Of a DNA stretch of 64,000 bases, positions 12,299-24,114 are shown piece by piece. How positions within the stretch are numbered: the first letter of the stretch is position 1; each line of letters begins with the position of its first letter. The notes under the pieces are model-generated. The model was not told the DNA's origin and made no database searches. It was given only the letters and a program-made list of their open reading frames with translations. The stretch spans positions 186,001 through 250,000 of the forward strand of contig NZ_OZ026458.1 of NCBI RefSeq assembly GCF_964019625.1. The letters run 5' to 3'. Made by a program: the position numbers and the translations under genes. The stretch comes from Spiroplasma endosymbiont of Diplazon laetatorius. Lineage in GTDB: Bacteria; Bacillota_I; Bacilli_A; Mycoplasmatales; Mycoplasmataceae.

Positions 12299-12868
12299 AT
12301 GGAAAAACATCCTTTAGTAAAAGAAATTTTATTTTCTAAGGAAGAAATAGACACCAGAACTGCACAATTAGCAGCTGAAATTGATAAGTACTACGAAGGT
12401 CAAGATGTTAAGGAAAACACTGTAATCCTTATAGGTCTTTTAAAAGGTTGTGTACCTTTTATGGCAAATTTTATTAAGTATTTTAAACATGAGTGTCAAA
12501 CAGAATATATGTTTGTTTCATCTTATTTAGGTGGTACAAAAACAACTGGTGAGCCAAAAATTAATTTGGACTTAAACATATCAATTAAAGATAAACACAT
12601 ATTAATAATAGAAGATATTATTGATTCAGGAATAACTTTAGATTATGTTAAAAACTACCTTTCTTTTAAAGGTGCTAAAGAAGTTAAAATAGCAACTCTT
12701 TTAGATAAACCTGAAGGAAGAACTGTAAAAATGGATGCAGACTGAAGCGGATTTACAATTAAAAATGAATTCGTAATTGGTTATGGACTGGACTATGATG
12801 AAAGATTGAGAAATCTTCCTTATGTTGCAGTTTGTGATGTTGAAAAACTTGATGATTGAAAATGATAA
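12299..12868 (+). CDS. hpt: Hypoxanthine phosphoribosyltransferase
   Basis: Purine salvage enzyme that attaches hypoxanthine or guanine to PRPP; it matters in mollicutes that cannot make purines. It has 189 residues. The PRPP-binding loop is [15 protein letters not shown], the N-terminal GLLKGC and the flexible-loop VSSYLGG are conserved, and the C-terminal [22 protein letters not shown] segment is typical. A GTG 12 bases upstream is in frame but lies inside the GGAGG ribosome binding site (12289-12293), so ATG 12299 is chosen. The end DDWKW uses two TGA codons, and the stop lies within the following terminator hairpin. Confidence 0.96.
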
Positions 12869-12885
12869 TTAATCATCATTTTTTT
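12862..12885 (+). terminator. Rho-independent terminator overlapping hpt stop
   Basis: ATGAT/ATCAT hairpin around the stop codon, followed by a T run. The stem is short, so strength is modest. Confidence 0.6.
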
Positions 12886-12906
12886 ATTAATTAATTAGAT
12901 TTTTAA

Positions 12907-13911
<1,005 letters not shown>

Positions 13912-13932
13912 TAACAATAAGGAGAAAAAATT

Positions 13933-15387
13933 ATGAACAAAGAAATAGAATTTTATGAACCAAGTAAAATAGCAAAAAAAATAAAAAGAACTAAAATAGT
14001 AACAACAATCGGACCAAGTACTCATTCAAAAGATGATATAAGAAAATTGTTTGAATCAGGAATGAACGTAGTTAGATTAAACTTCTCACACGGTAAACAA
14101 GATGAACAAGCAGAAAAAATTAAATCAGTTATTGAATTAAGAGATGAGTTAGAAAAACCAATCTCAATCATGCTTGATACAAAAGGACCAGAAATTAGAA
14201 TTGGTAAAGTTTTAGACGGAGCTCAAGAAATTAAAGCTGGTACTGATGTTAGAGTTTATACAAGTCAAGATGAATACTTAAACAGAGAATGTAAAGCAAC
14301 TGAAATGACAGTTTCATACGATATGAGTATTGATTTAAAACCTGGAGACACTGTTTTAGTGGATGATGGAAAATTAACTTTAAACGTAATAAATGTTGAA
14401 CCAGGATTAGTAAACTGTAAAGCATTCAATACACATACAGTTAAAACAAACAAAAGAGTTAATTTACCTGGAGTAGATTTCTCATTACCATTCTTAGCGG
14501 AAAAAGATATTGAAGATATCAAATTCGGAGCAAAAATGAAAGTTGATTACATTGCAGCATCATTTGTTAACTCAGCAGATAATGTAAATGAAATTAGAGC
14601 AATCTTAAAAGAATGTAATGCAGAACATGTTCAAATTATTTCAAAAATTGAATCAAAAATTGGTATTTTCAATATAGATTCAATTATCGAAGCATCAGAT
14701 GGAATAATGGTAGCTCGTGGAGATCTAGGATTAGAAATCCCTTACTATGAAGTTCCATATTGAGAAAAACAAATGATTAGAAAATGTAGAAAAGCTGGAA
14801 AAGTTGTTGTTGTTGCAACACAAATGTTAGAATCAATGACAGACAACCCACAACCTACAAGAGCTGAAGTAACTGACGTTTACTACGCAACTGAATTAGG
14901 AGCTGACGCAACTATGTTGAGTGGTGAATCAGCAGCTGGAATTTATCCATTTATTACTACAGAAACAATGGCAACAATAAATAAACGTGCCGAATTAGGA
15001 TTCTACGGAAAAATATACTATGATAGAGCGTTAGAGGTTGCAAGAAGTTCTTCAACTGGTAAAAGAGCTGAAATTGCTGATGAATTAGCAAACATAACAA
15101 GAAATGGTAAATATGAATTTGCATTAGTTCTTTCAAGAACGGGTGAATTACTAAGAACTATTTCAAAATTTAGACCAAACGTTACAATTTTAGGTGTTTG
15201 TGAAAAAGAAGAATTATGAACTGGTTTTGGAGCAATGCACTCAATCTTTATGAACAAAGTTGACAGCATAGATAAAGCTTCAGAAGACAACGGAGTTCTT
15301 TCTGAAATCGCAAGATCTTGAGGTGCTAAAAAAGGTGAAGAAATTTTAATAGTAAGAAATGAAGATATTAAAGTTTTCACAGTTTAA
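13933..15387 (+). CDS. pyk: Pyruvate kinase, copy 1
   Basis: Last glycolytic step, phosphoenolpyruvate plus ADP to pyruvate plus ATP. It has 484 residues, with an N-terminal extension of about 18 residues before the [10 protein letters not shown] start seen in most family members. [18 protein letters not shown] (K+ and substrate region), the B domain, SKIES and the active-site loop [15 protein letters not shown] are intact. MLSGESA replaces the more usual MLSGETA. It ends after the standard C domain, with no extra phosphohistidine domain. It is second in the pfkA operon. Several stretches are identical base for base to the second copy, which starts 104 bases downstream of its stop. Confidence 0.97.
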
Positions 15388-15389
15388 TA

Positions 15390-15420
15390 AATAACCACAA
15401 TAAGTGGTTATTTTTTTTTT
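15390..15420 (+). terminator. Rho-independent terminator
   Basis: Perfect nine-base stem AATAACCAC/GTGGTTATT, five-base loop and a long T run between the two pyk genes. Confidence 0.92.
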
Positions 15421-15455
15421 CTGTAATTATATTTAAGGCAAATTAAATATAAAAA

Positions 15456-15464
15456 TGATATAAT
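15456..15464 (+). promoter_or_regulatory. Extended -10 promoter of pyk copy 2
   Basis: TG-A-TATAAT, an extended -10 with the consensus hexamer, 28 bases before the ATG and after the pyk copy 1 terminator. This implies the second pyk is transcribed on its own. Confidence 0.65.
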
Positions 15465-15491
15465 TCTCTTGTTATTAACAAGGAGAATTAT

Positions 15492-16928
15492 ATGAACAAA
15501 TTTAACCCAAATGAAAAAATGAAAAGAACCAAAGTTATTACAACTATTGGTCCAAGTGTTCATTCAAAAGAAGCTATCAAAGAATTATTTGATAAAGGAA
15601 TGACTACAATTCGTTTAAACTTTTCACACGCTGATTTCCAAGAACATGGAGAAAGATTTGAATGAGTTAAAACATTAAGAAAAGAAATTAATAAACCAAT
15701 TTCAATTTTACTAGACACAAAAGGTCCAGAAATTAGAATTGGTAAAATGAAAGATGGAAAACAAGAAGTAAAAGCTGGTACAGAAGTTACTGTTTATACT
15801 AATCCAGAAGATTTCACATCAAGAGAATGTACAGCAACAGAAATGCAAATGTCATATGACATGTCACAAGACGTTAAAGCTGGAGATGTAGTTTTAGTTG
15901 ATGATGGAAAATTAACAATGCACGTAACAAGTGTTGAAAAATACAAAGTTATGTGTAAAGCATTCAACACTCACTTAGTAAAAACTAACAAAAGAGTTAA
16001 CTTACCAGGTGTTGAATTTACATTACCATTCTTAGCAGAAAAAGATTACAATGATATTCACTTTGGAATTGAAAACGATATCGATTACATTGCAGCATCA
16101 TTTGTTAACTCAGCAGATAATGTAAATGAAATTAGAGCAATCTTAAAAGAAAAAAATGCAGAACACATCCAAATTATTTCAAAAATTGAATCACAAGTAG
16201 GATGTGACAACATAGATTCAATTATCGCAGCATCAGATGGAATAATGGTAGCTCGTGGAGATCTAGGATTAGAAATCCCTTACTATGATGTACCATACTG
16301 AGAAAAACAAATCATTAGAAAATGTAGAGAACAAGGTAAATTAGTTATTGTTGCAACACAAATGTTAGAATCAATGACAGACAACCCACAACCTACAAGA
16401 GCTGAAGTAACTGACGTTTACTACGCAACTGAATTAGGAGCTGACGCAACTATGTTAAGTGGTGAATCAGCAAACGGAGATTTCCCATTCATTACTGTTG
16501 AAACTATGTCAACAATTAACAAACGTGCAGAAGTTGAATTCTATGAAAAAAACTACTACACAAAACAATTAGAAAAAGCTAAAAACTCAAGTTCAGGAAA
16601 AAGAGCTGAAATAGCAAACCAATTAGCTAATACTACATTAGCAGGAAACTACGAATATGCAGTGGTTGTTTCAAGAACTGGTGAATTACTAAGAACTATT
16701 TCAAAATTTAGACCAAACGTTACAATCTTAGGTGTTTGTGACAATGAAAAATTATGAACTGGATTTGGAGCAATGCACTCAATCTTTATGAACAAAGTAG
16801 ATAACTTAGATGCATTCATGGAAGATGAAAAAGCAATCTCAGAAGTTGCTAAATCATGAGGAGCAAAATCAGGTGAAAGAATTTTATTCGTAAGAAACGA
16901 AAACATTAAAGAAATCACTGTTGCTTAA
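15492..16928 (+). CDS. pyk: Pyruvate kinase, copy 2 (tandem paralog)
   Basis: Second complete pyruvate kinase, 478 residues, without the N-terminal extension of copy 1. All catalytic segments are present ([44 protein letters not shown]). The N-terminal domain and B domain differ clearly from copy 1, while segments of 69, 60 and 109 bases in the central barrel are identical at every base. That pattern suggests gene conversion. It has its own extended -10 promoter and terminator, so the copies may be regulated differently. Trp codons are all TGA. Confidence 0.97.
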
Positions 16929-16932
16929 TAAT

Positions 16933-16966
16933 AAAAAAAACTAAACATTTTATGTTTAGTTTTTTT
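16933..16966 (+). terminator. Rho-independent terminator
   Basis: CTAAACA/TGTTTAG core extended by seven A-T pairs, with a five-base loop and a T tract. Confidence 0.92.
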
Positions 16967-16994
16967 GTTGCCAATTAACAAAATTAGGTATAAT
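16965..16994 (+). promoter_or_regulatory. thrS promoter
   Basis: TTGTTG (16965-16970), 18-base spacer, TATAAT (16989-16994), 46 bases before the thrS ATG. The leader is too short for a T-box. Confidence 0.65.
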
Positions 16995-17040
16995 ATAAAT
17001 TGGTATATTTATTATTTTTAATAAAAAGGCGGATACATAT

Positions 17041-18984
17041 ATGAAAATAACATTATTGGATGGAAATACACTTAATTTCCAAGATAAAAAGACAGTTCTA
17101 GAAATTGCACAAGAAATATCAATTTCATTAGGTAAAAAATGTGTTGGAGCAGTAATAAATGGAAAAGAAGTTGTTCCAAGTAGAGCTACAATAGATAGAG
17201 ATTGTAAATTAGAAATAATTACAGAAAGACACGATGACTACAACTCTGTAGTTAATTACACTGCTAAAGTTTTAACAAGTTTAGCTATTAAAGAATTGTT
17301 CCCAGAAGGTTGTGTATACCCAGAAACTGAAGGTTTTGATAAAACAGAATTCTTTGTTTATTATGATTTTGATGAAAAATTAACATTAGAAGATATTAAA
17401 AAAGTTGAAGCTAGAGCAAACCAATATATAACTGAAAAAACAGAATTTCTTTTCCAAGGCCAATCATTCACAGATGAAACTTATGCTGAATTGATGAAAA
17501 AAGCTAATGTTAGACCAGAATACATTGACTATATGATAAACGCCAATAAACAAAGATACATAAAATTCCCTGTAGCATCAATGGGTGGGGTTAAGTATTA
17601 TTCAAGATATGCAACTCTAAATAATACAGGAGATTTATTTAAAATAGAATTAAATGAAATAACTGCTTTCCAAACAGAGGGTGATAAATTCGTTTATAAA
17701 ATACATGGTTTAACAGCCGTGTCAGAAAAAGCTCTTGAAGAGAAAAAAAGAAAAATTGAAGAAATAAAAGAAAGTGATCACAAGTATATTGCTAAAAACT
17801 TAGAAATATATCATTTAGATCCACTTATCGGTCAAGGGTTACCTATTTGATTGCCAAATGGTACAATCTTGAAACAAGAAATTAAAAAATACTTAATGCA
17901 AAAAGAGTTTGAATATGACTTTATTCAAATTGAAACTCCAGTAATCGGAACAAGTGAACTTTATAAAACTTCAGGACACTGAGATCATTATCGTGATGAT
18001 ATGTTTGCACCAATGATTCTTCCAAAAGAAGAAATGGTTTTAAAACCAATGAGTTGTCCTCACCATATTTCTGTTTATAAATATAAACAAAGAAGTTATA
18101 GAGATTTACCATTAAGATTTGCAGAACACGCTTTACAACATAGATATGAATCTTCAGGAAGTTTAACAGGTCTTGAAAGAGTTAGAGCTATGGAACTAAC
18201 TGATTCACATATTTTTGTAAGACCAGATCAAGTTAAAGAAGAATTTATAAGATGTTTTAATTTAATAACAGAAGTTTTATCAACTTTTGATATTAAAATT
18301 GACTACTTATCTTTATCTCTAAGAGATCCAGAAGATAAAGAAAAATACTTCAATGATGATAAAATGTGAAATCACGCAGAAGCAGAACTTGAAAGTGTAT
18401 TAAAAGAATTAAATATTGATTATGAAAAAATGATTGGTGAAGCAGCATTTTATGGTCCTAAATTAGATATCCAAGCAAAAACTGCTTTAGGACATGAAAT
18501 TACAGTTTCAACAATTCAATTAGATTTCTTATTACCTCAAAAATTCGATATAAGCTATATTGGAGAAAATGGAACAACTGAAAGACCTATTATGATTCAT
18601 AGAGGTTTGGTTGGAACTTATGAAAGATTTATTTCTGTTCTTTTAGAACAAACAAAAGGAGTACTTCCTTTATGATGTACACCTCAACAAGTTGAAATTA
18701 TACCTGTAAGCATAGAGAAAAAAGAATATGCGCAAAAAGTTAGAGATGAATTAAAATCAAATCTTATTAGATCAAAAGTGGATTTAAGAGATGAAAGATT
18801 AAGTTATAAAATCCGTGACGCTCAAGTAAGAAAAATTCCATTTCAATTAGTTCTTGGTGAAAAAGAATCAGAAAATGGAACTGTTACTTATAGAAAATAT
18901 GGTTCTGAAGAACAAATAACTGTAACTCTTCAAGAGTTTGTCGATATGATAAATAATAAAGTAAAAGAAAAAACATATAATTAA
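17041..18984 (+). CDS. thrS: Threonyl-tRNA synthetase
   Basis: Class II aminoacyl-tRNA synthetase, 647 residues, full length. It has an N-terminal TGS domain, the editing domain with the TVSEK-like second half, and the catalytic core with motif 2 (the [12 protein letters not shown] region). Zinc ligands appear in the MSCPHH segment and in a downstream His, motif 3 is [16 protein letters not shown], and the anticodon-binding domain follows. Trp codons are TGA. No T-box element fits in the 5' region, so tRNA-sensing control seen in other Firmicutes appears absent. It is followed 25 bases later by the FNT-type channel gene. Confidence 0.97.
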
Positions 18985-19009
18985 ATTTAATTAGGAGATT
19001 AAAAAAATT

Positions 19010-20098
19010 ATGAATAAAAACAATAACATCGAAGATGAAATTAAGGCTCTTAAAGAGCAAGACTATGGAGTTTTAGACGCTCAACACTCATTTATGGTTG
19101 ATGGTGTGTTGGGTGGTTTTAAAGCTGCAATACATAAATTACACTATACATTTATAAAACAAATCTTACTTGGAATAATGAGTGGGGTTATTATTGGTTT
19201 TGGATACGTTGCATGTATTATTGCAATGGTATCTTTAAAAGGAACTGGTTTTGAAGCTTTTGGAACAATTCTTTTAGGATTTATTTTCCCTGGATGTATC
19301 ATAATGATTACATTCCTTGGGGGTGGACTATTTACAAGTCACGTATTTAGTACAATTCCTGTATTTAAAGGTTGTGGAAGTAGAAGGTTATATTTAAAAG
19401 GTATCTTTGGGGTTCTTTTAGGTAACTTTGCAGGTACATTTATATTTGTTGCACTATTCTCTGCAGCTGGTGGTTTATGAAGAAATGAAGATTTCTTAAC
19501 AAAAGTTTATGATATGAGTATTCATAAATTGTATTTAGTTGGTCATGAAATGACTAATGGAGAAAAAATAACAGGTTTTGCAATACTGGCAACAGTTGGT
19601 ATTGGTATAGCTTCTGGAATTTTATGTAATATGATGGTTTGTTCAACTTTACCATTAGCAAGTACTACTAAAAACTCAGCTGCGGTTATATTGTTAATGA
19701 TTTTCCCAATTGCTTATTTTGCTATTGGAGGATTCCAACATGGACCTGCAAACACTTTCTTTATGTGAATGTTATTATTCATATTTATTTTTAACCCAGA
19801 AATTCACGCTGGATCAGCTAATGCTGAAATTTGACATGTGTTCTTATTTATAGCGATAAGTACTTTGCCAACTTTGATCGGTAACTGATTAGGTGGAGCA
19901 ATAATACTTCCAGGAACCTTATATTTAATAAATAAAGAATATGCTTCTGTTTTATTTAAAAAAATCAAATTAGAATACTTGGAAGAAAAATCAGGAAGCT
20001 TTAAAGAGAGAGCTGAAAAACAAGTTAAAAAATTGAAAAAGAAAATAAAACAAAAACAAGCCGATATTGAAGCGAGAGATGCTGAAAAAAATTCATAA
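19010..20098 (+). CDS. Formate/nitrite transporter (FNT) family channel
   Basis: 362 residues with six hydrophobic segments flanked by hydrophilic ends. FNT features are the glycine-rich first helix (GIMSGVIIGFG), GILCNMMVC, the segment GGFQHGPANTFF corresponding to the family's central His region, and a final GNWLGGAIILPG. The family carries formate, nitrite, hydrosulfide or lactate anions with protons. In a lactate- or formate-producing fermenter an acid-export role is the natural guess, but specificity cannot be read here. After helix 6 it has a basic coiled-coil tail of about 55 residues, longer than usual. GGAG lies before the ATG, close behind thrS. Confidence 0.88.
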
Positions 20099-20103
20099 TT
20101 TAT

Positions 20104-20150
20104 AAATAATAAAAATAACATTTAAATGTGGTTTTTATTATTTTTTTTAT
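20104..20150 (+). terminator. Rho-independent terminator
   Basis: Long AT-rich hairpin (AATAATAAAAATAACA against TGTGGTTTTTATTATT) followed by a run of T. Confidence 0.8.
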
Positions 20151-20151
20151 A

Positions 20152-20157
20152 TATAAT
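20152..20157 (+). promoter_or_regulatory. -10 box of the leader ORF/YfcC transcript
   Basis: TATAAT 30 bases before the leader ORF and 229 bases before the carrier gene. The -35 region is poor. It implies an unusually long 5' leader for this compact genome. Confidence 0.5.
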
Positions 20158-20186
20158 AGGAAAAGATAAATGCACAGGAGTATTTT

Positions 20187-20231
20187 ATGAGATTAATAAT
20201 CAAGCAAATCAGTAAGGGCAAACGCAAGTAG
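20187..20231 (+). CDS. Putative Lys/Arg-rich leader peptide (14 aa)
   Basis: A 14-codon ORF reading MRLIIKQISKGKRK, preceded by CAGGAG at an ideal distance and a TATAAT box upstream. Four Lys and two Arg (one with the codon CGC, uncommon here) give six basic residues out of 14. The stop TAG lies in the 5' arm of a small hairpin (TAGTT-TTC-AACTA) followed by TTGATTTTTT. An alternative helix can pair 20196-20203 with 20250-20257. Downstream lies a YfcC-family carrier, a family often annotated as basic amino acid antiporter. The arrangement resembles an attenuator with a translated sensor peptide; translation is inferred. Confidence 0.45.
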   Translation: MRLIIKQISKGKRK

Positions 20232-20385
20232 TTTTCAACTATTGATTTTTTGATTATCAAATACATTAATACTTATCTTTAAAATAAAATAATATATAAA
20301 TACAAATAATAAAAATATAAACAAACAAAACAAAAGTAATAAAAAATTAAATTATAAAATTAACTAGAATGAGAGAATATTAAAA
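20232..20385 (+). promoter_or_regulatory. Leader region with possible attenuator hairpins
   Basis: About 150 bases with no further ORF. It contains the small terminator-like hairpin next to the leader peptide stop, the TTGATTAT segment (20250-20257) complementary to ATAATCAA inside the leader ORF, and then A-rich sequence without clear structure up to the carrier start. Confidence 0.4.
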
Positions 20386-21897
20386 ATGAAAAATGACAAT
20401 TTAAAAACGAAAAGGAAATTTAAATTTAAAATTCCAACTTCTTTTACAATACTTTTTGCTGTATTGGCAATGATAATGGTGGTTTCTTGAATAATGCATT
20501 ATGCTGGAGTAGAGACTTCTGGTGGAGAAGCAATAAAGGCTATAGGAATAATTGATTTATTTGTATCTATATTTAAAGGATTTGAAGATAAAGTTGAAAT
20601 AATTGTATTTGTGCTATCGATTGGTGCATTTATTTATATAGTTATGAAGTCAAAATCACTTGATGCTTTGACTCAAAAAATAGCTTGAAAATTTAAAGAC
20701 AAAACAATTTGAGCTATTCCAATTATAGTGGTATTTTTAAGTTTTTGTGGATCTGCATATGGAATGGCAGAAGAAGCGTTGGGATTCCATATGATAGTTA
20801 TCCCATTAATGTTAGTTGCTGGATTTGATGTGTTCACAGCATTAATTACAGTGTTGTTGGGTGGTGGAATTGGTCCGATGTTGGCTACTTTCGATCCCTT
20901 CCTAATTTTTACTGCAGCTACTGCAGCAAACGCTGATGATCCAGCGCCAATGGATGGTTTGGCATTCAGGTTATTTGCTTGAGTTCTTGTAACTGCATTT
21001 ACTTCTGGGTGAATTATGTTTTATGCAAAAGGGGTGAAAAAAAATCTTCAACTATCATATACATTTTCAACTTTAGAAGAAGATAAACAATTCTTTTTAA
21101 AAGAACAAGTTAATGAAGTTCCTTTAACCAAAAAAAGAACAGCTATAAGTATTATATTTTTATTTATGTTTTTAATAATGATAGCTTATTTATTCCCTTG
21201 AGATGAATTGTTTGACATGAGTGCAATGGAAACTGCAGGTAACTGAGTTAATCAAAATATTTCATTTTTAACTGGGTTAGTTCCTGGTATGGGACATGGT
21301 GATATGTATCCTGTAGCTGGATTCTTTTTGATAGGATCTTTAATAGTTACTATTTTAAATTGAGAAAGCGAAGAATCATTTATTGAAGATTTAATGACAG
21401 GTTCAAAAGATATGTTAGGTGTTGCATTTATTATTTCGATAGCTGGAGCAATAACATACCTTTTAAAAGAAACTGGTATGCAATCACTTATGCTTGACGG
21501 TATTCAAAATTCTAATATAGGTAATATGAACCCATTCTTATTCATAATTATGACTTTCTTATTATTTATTCCTATGTCATTTGCTTTACCATCAACTTCA
21601 GGTTTCTCAAGTGCAGTATTCCCGGTTTGAGGACCTTTAGCTAGTTCAATAACTATAGGTTCAACTTCTACAAATATGGTTTCTGGAAGTATTACAGCAT
21701 TTGCTTATGCTAATGGTATGGCAAATATGGTTTCTCCAGCTTCTGGAATTGTTGTTGGAGCTGCACAAATTGGTAGAACAAGTTATGGTACAATAATGAA
21801 AGGTACATGAAAATTCCATTTAAGCTTATTTGCTATAAATATTTCATTACTTTTAATAGGTACTGGTTTAAACTATACTGGTGCTCATATTTTCTAA
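20386..21897 (+). CDS. YfcC-family (DcuC/AitC-like) membrane carrier
   Basis: 503 residues with 11-13 hydrophobic segments, in the YfcC family of the ion transporter superfamily. Typical segments are SFCGSAYGMAEEALGFH, GGGIGPMLATFDPF and the C-terminal repeat half with ALPSTSGFSSAVFPVWGPLA and MANMVSPASGIVVGAAQ. Relatives are described as C4-dicarboxylate-like carriers or putative basic amino acid antiporters; the true substrate is not settled. A Lys/Arg-rich leader ORF upstream hints at basic amino acids. There is no good Shine-Dalgarno directly before ATG 20386. A nearby ATG at 20369 stops after four codons. Trp is TGA throughout, and a terminator follows. Confidence 0.88.
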
Positions 21898-21911
21898 AAA
21901 TAAAATTAGAA

Positions 21912-21940
21912 ACAAAACCCTATAAAGGGTTTTGTTTTTT
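21912..21940 (+). terminator. Rho-independent terminator
   Basis: Perfect 10-base stem ACAAAACCCT/AGGGTTTTGT, four-base loop and T run. Confidence 0.93.
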
Positions 21941-21952
21941 AAGGAGTTAATT

Positions 21953-23767
21953 ATGAAACAGAAGAAATTCAATAGTGACAAAGCCTTTTCTGCTAAAAAG
22001 TTTATAGACTCATTTAAAATGATGGGTGAGGGAATCAAAAAGAATCCTTGAACTTTTGCTGGTTATTTATTTTACACAATAATAGATTCTATTTTATATT
22101 CTTCAATGACAATAGTTGTTTCTCAAATGACAAAAAATTTAACTAGCCAAGAAGAGTTGGCTAATCAATTTTTATGATTTTCATCTATGAATTGAGTTAG
22201 TTGAATGTATGTAGGTTTAGTGTTACTTTTTGCAATTATAGTTTTTGACTACTTAACCAACATTTATGCTGCTTTTTTTGCAAAAAGGGTAGAAATTTAT
22301 TTAAGAATAAAAGCCTTGAGCAAATTAGTTGAAGTAGATATTAGTTATTACTCAAAAAACCAATTAGGTTTAATAATGTCTAGAGTTATAAATGACAGCC
22401 AGGGAGCTGGAGATTCTTTCAATGACTTCTTGCTGAATTTACTTTTCTCTTTTGTTAGTTTAGTCACAATGATAGTGTTTATGTTTACAGTGGATAAAAC
22501 TCTAACTTTCATTGTTCTTGGTATTTTCCTTTTATTAGTAATTATAATTTGAGTTATATTTGTTTATTATAGAAGAGCAATCATAATATCTGTCGATGTT
22601 AAACAATCAATTGATGCAGATATAACAGATCGTTTAATTAACATTAGAGCTATTAAAGCAAATGCTGCAGAAGATAGAGAAACTATAAGAAATAAGAAAT
22701 TGCATGAGGAATATGATAAAAAACTAAGTAAAGTAATATGATTACAATCACTTTTATCATTCTTTGCTTATACTTTTGCTTGATCATTGCCAATAATAAC
22801 AATAATAGCAGCTATTGCAATTCATGGTGGAAATACACAAGATACTTCTGAACTCACAAACATATTAGTTGCATTTACTTCTGCTACTAACAATGTTTTA
22901 TATGCTCTTCTTACACTTCCTATTTGAATGAGGGGTTTAACAAAGCTTTCAAACTGTATCATGAGGTTAAATTATATATATGATTCAAAATCACTTCTAA
23001 AATTCATAGATAATCCAGATAAAGTCGGAGATATTGAGAAAATAACTTTTGATAAAGTTACTTTCAATTATCCTGAGTCACCAACTAAGCAAATACTTGC
23101 TGAAGTTTCTTTCACATTTGAAAAAAACAAAAGCTACGCTTTTGTTGGAGAAACTGGTGTTGGAAAATCAACTATAGCCAAACTTCTATTAAGATTTTAT
23201 GATGTAACAACAGGTGAGTTGCTAATAAATAGTAAAAACATTCAAAAAATAGATCATAATGACTATTTAGATAAAGTGGGATATGTTGAACAAGAACCAC
23301 AAATACTTTATGGAACTGTTATGGATAACTTAAAGTATCCTTGTTTTGATAAAACAGATGAAGAGGCCATAGAAGCTGCTAAAAAAGCAAAAATTCATAA
23401 TTACATTGAAAAATTACCAAAAGGCTATGATACAATTTTAGGAGAACGAGGTTTTATGTTTAGTGGAGGGCAAAAACAACGTTTAGTAATAGCGCGTCTT
23501 TTCTTAAAAGATCCACAATTACTAATTCTCGACGAGGCAACAAGTGCTTTAGACAATGTTGTAGAGAAAGAAATCCAATCTGAATTAGACAAATTAATGA
23601 TTGGTAGAACCACTGTTATAATCGCTCATAGATTGAGTACGATTAAAAATGTTGACGAAATAATCGTATTAGATAAAAACGGTGTTTCTCAAAAAGGGAG
23701 TTTCGAAGATCTTAAAAACAAAGAAGGTCGTTTTAAGAAACTATATACACTAGGTTTAATGAAATAG
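21953..23767 (+). CDS. ABC exporter-type transporter (TM-NBD fusion)
   Basis: 604-residue half-transporter with an N-terminal six-helix exporter domain and a C-terminal ATPase. Walker A is GETGVGKST at about 399-407. The signature is FSGGQKQR (Phe in place of the usual Leu), Walker B LLILDEATSALD and H-loop IAHRLST. There is no N-terminal C39 peptidase domain, so it cannot process double-glycine leaders itself. The substrate is unknown; relatives export lipids, drugs or peptides. It is 9 bases upstream of a PTS IIA gene, so it is transcribed with sugar genes. AAGGAG precedes the ATG. Confidence 0.93.
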
Positions 23768-23776
23768 AGGTAAATT

Positions 23777-24094
23777 ATGAACGAAATTAATTGAGATGAA
23801 ATATCAATGGAAATGATTTCATGTATAGGTACTTCAAAATCAAATGCTATATTAGCAATAAGAGCTGCTAGAGAAAAAGACTTTGAAAAAGCAAACGAAT
23901 TACTTCAAGAAGCAGAAGTTGAAATGGCAAAAGCTCATAATCTTCATTTTGATATAGTAGCAAAAGAAGCCAATGGTGAAAAATTAGATTTAAAGTTAAT
24001 CTTTTTACACGCAGAAGATCAAATGCTTACAACACAAGCAATAATAACTTTGGGTAAAGAGATGATAGAAATGTATAAAATTATTAATAAATAA
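23777..24094 (+). CDS. PTS lactose/cellobiose-family IIA protein
   Basis: Phosphocarrier of the lactose/cellobiose PTS family, 105 residues, all-helical. The phosphorylated His is His78 in IFLHAEDQMLTT, a hallmark of LacF/ChbA. It accepts phosphate from HPr and passes it to a IIB partner, presumably the IIB at 28388. ATG 23777 is preceded by AGAGG. It lies between the ABC exporter and a ROK kinase, and is separated from its cognate IIC/IIB genes by the kinase and a lipoprotein gene. Confidence 0.94.
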
Positions 24095-24114
24095 AATTTG
24101 GGAGGATATTATTT

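Noticed and set aside
16995-17040. T-box before thrS
   Set aside because: Promoter to start is under 50 bases and no T-box sequence is present.
21953-23767. ABC transporter as exporter of the double-glycine peptide
   Set aside because: It lacks the C39 peptidase domain and lies 22 kb away in a sugar operon; no evidence links the two.
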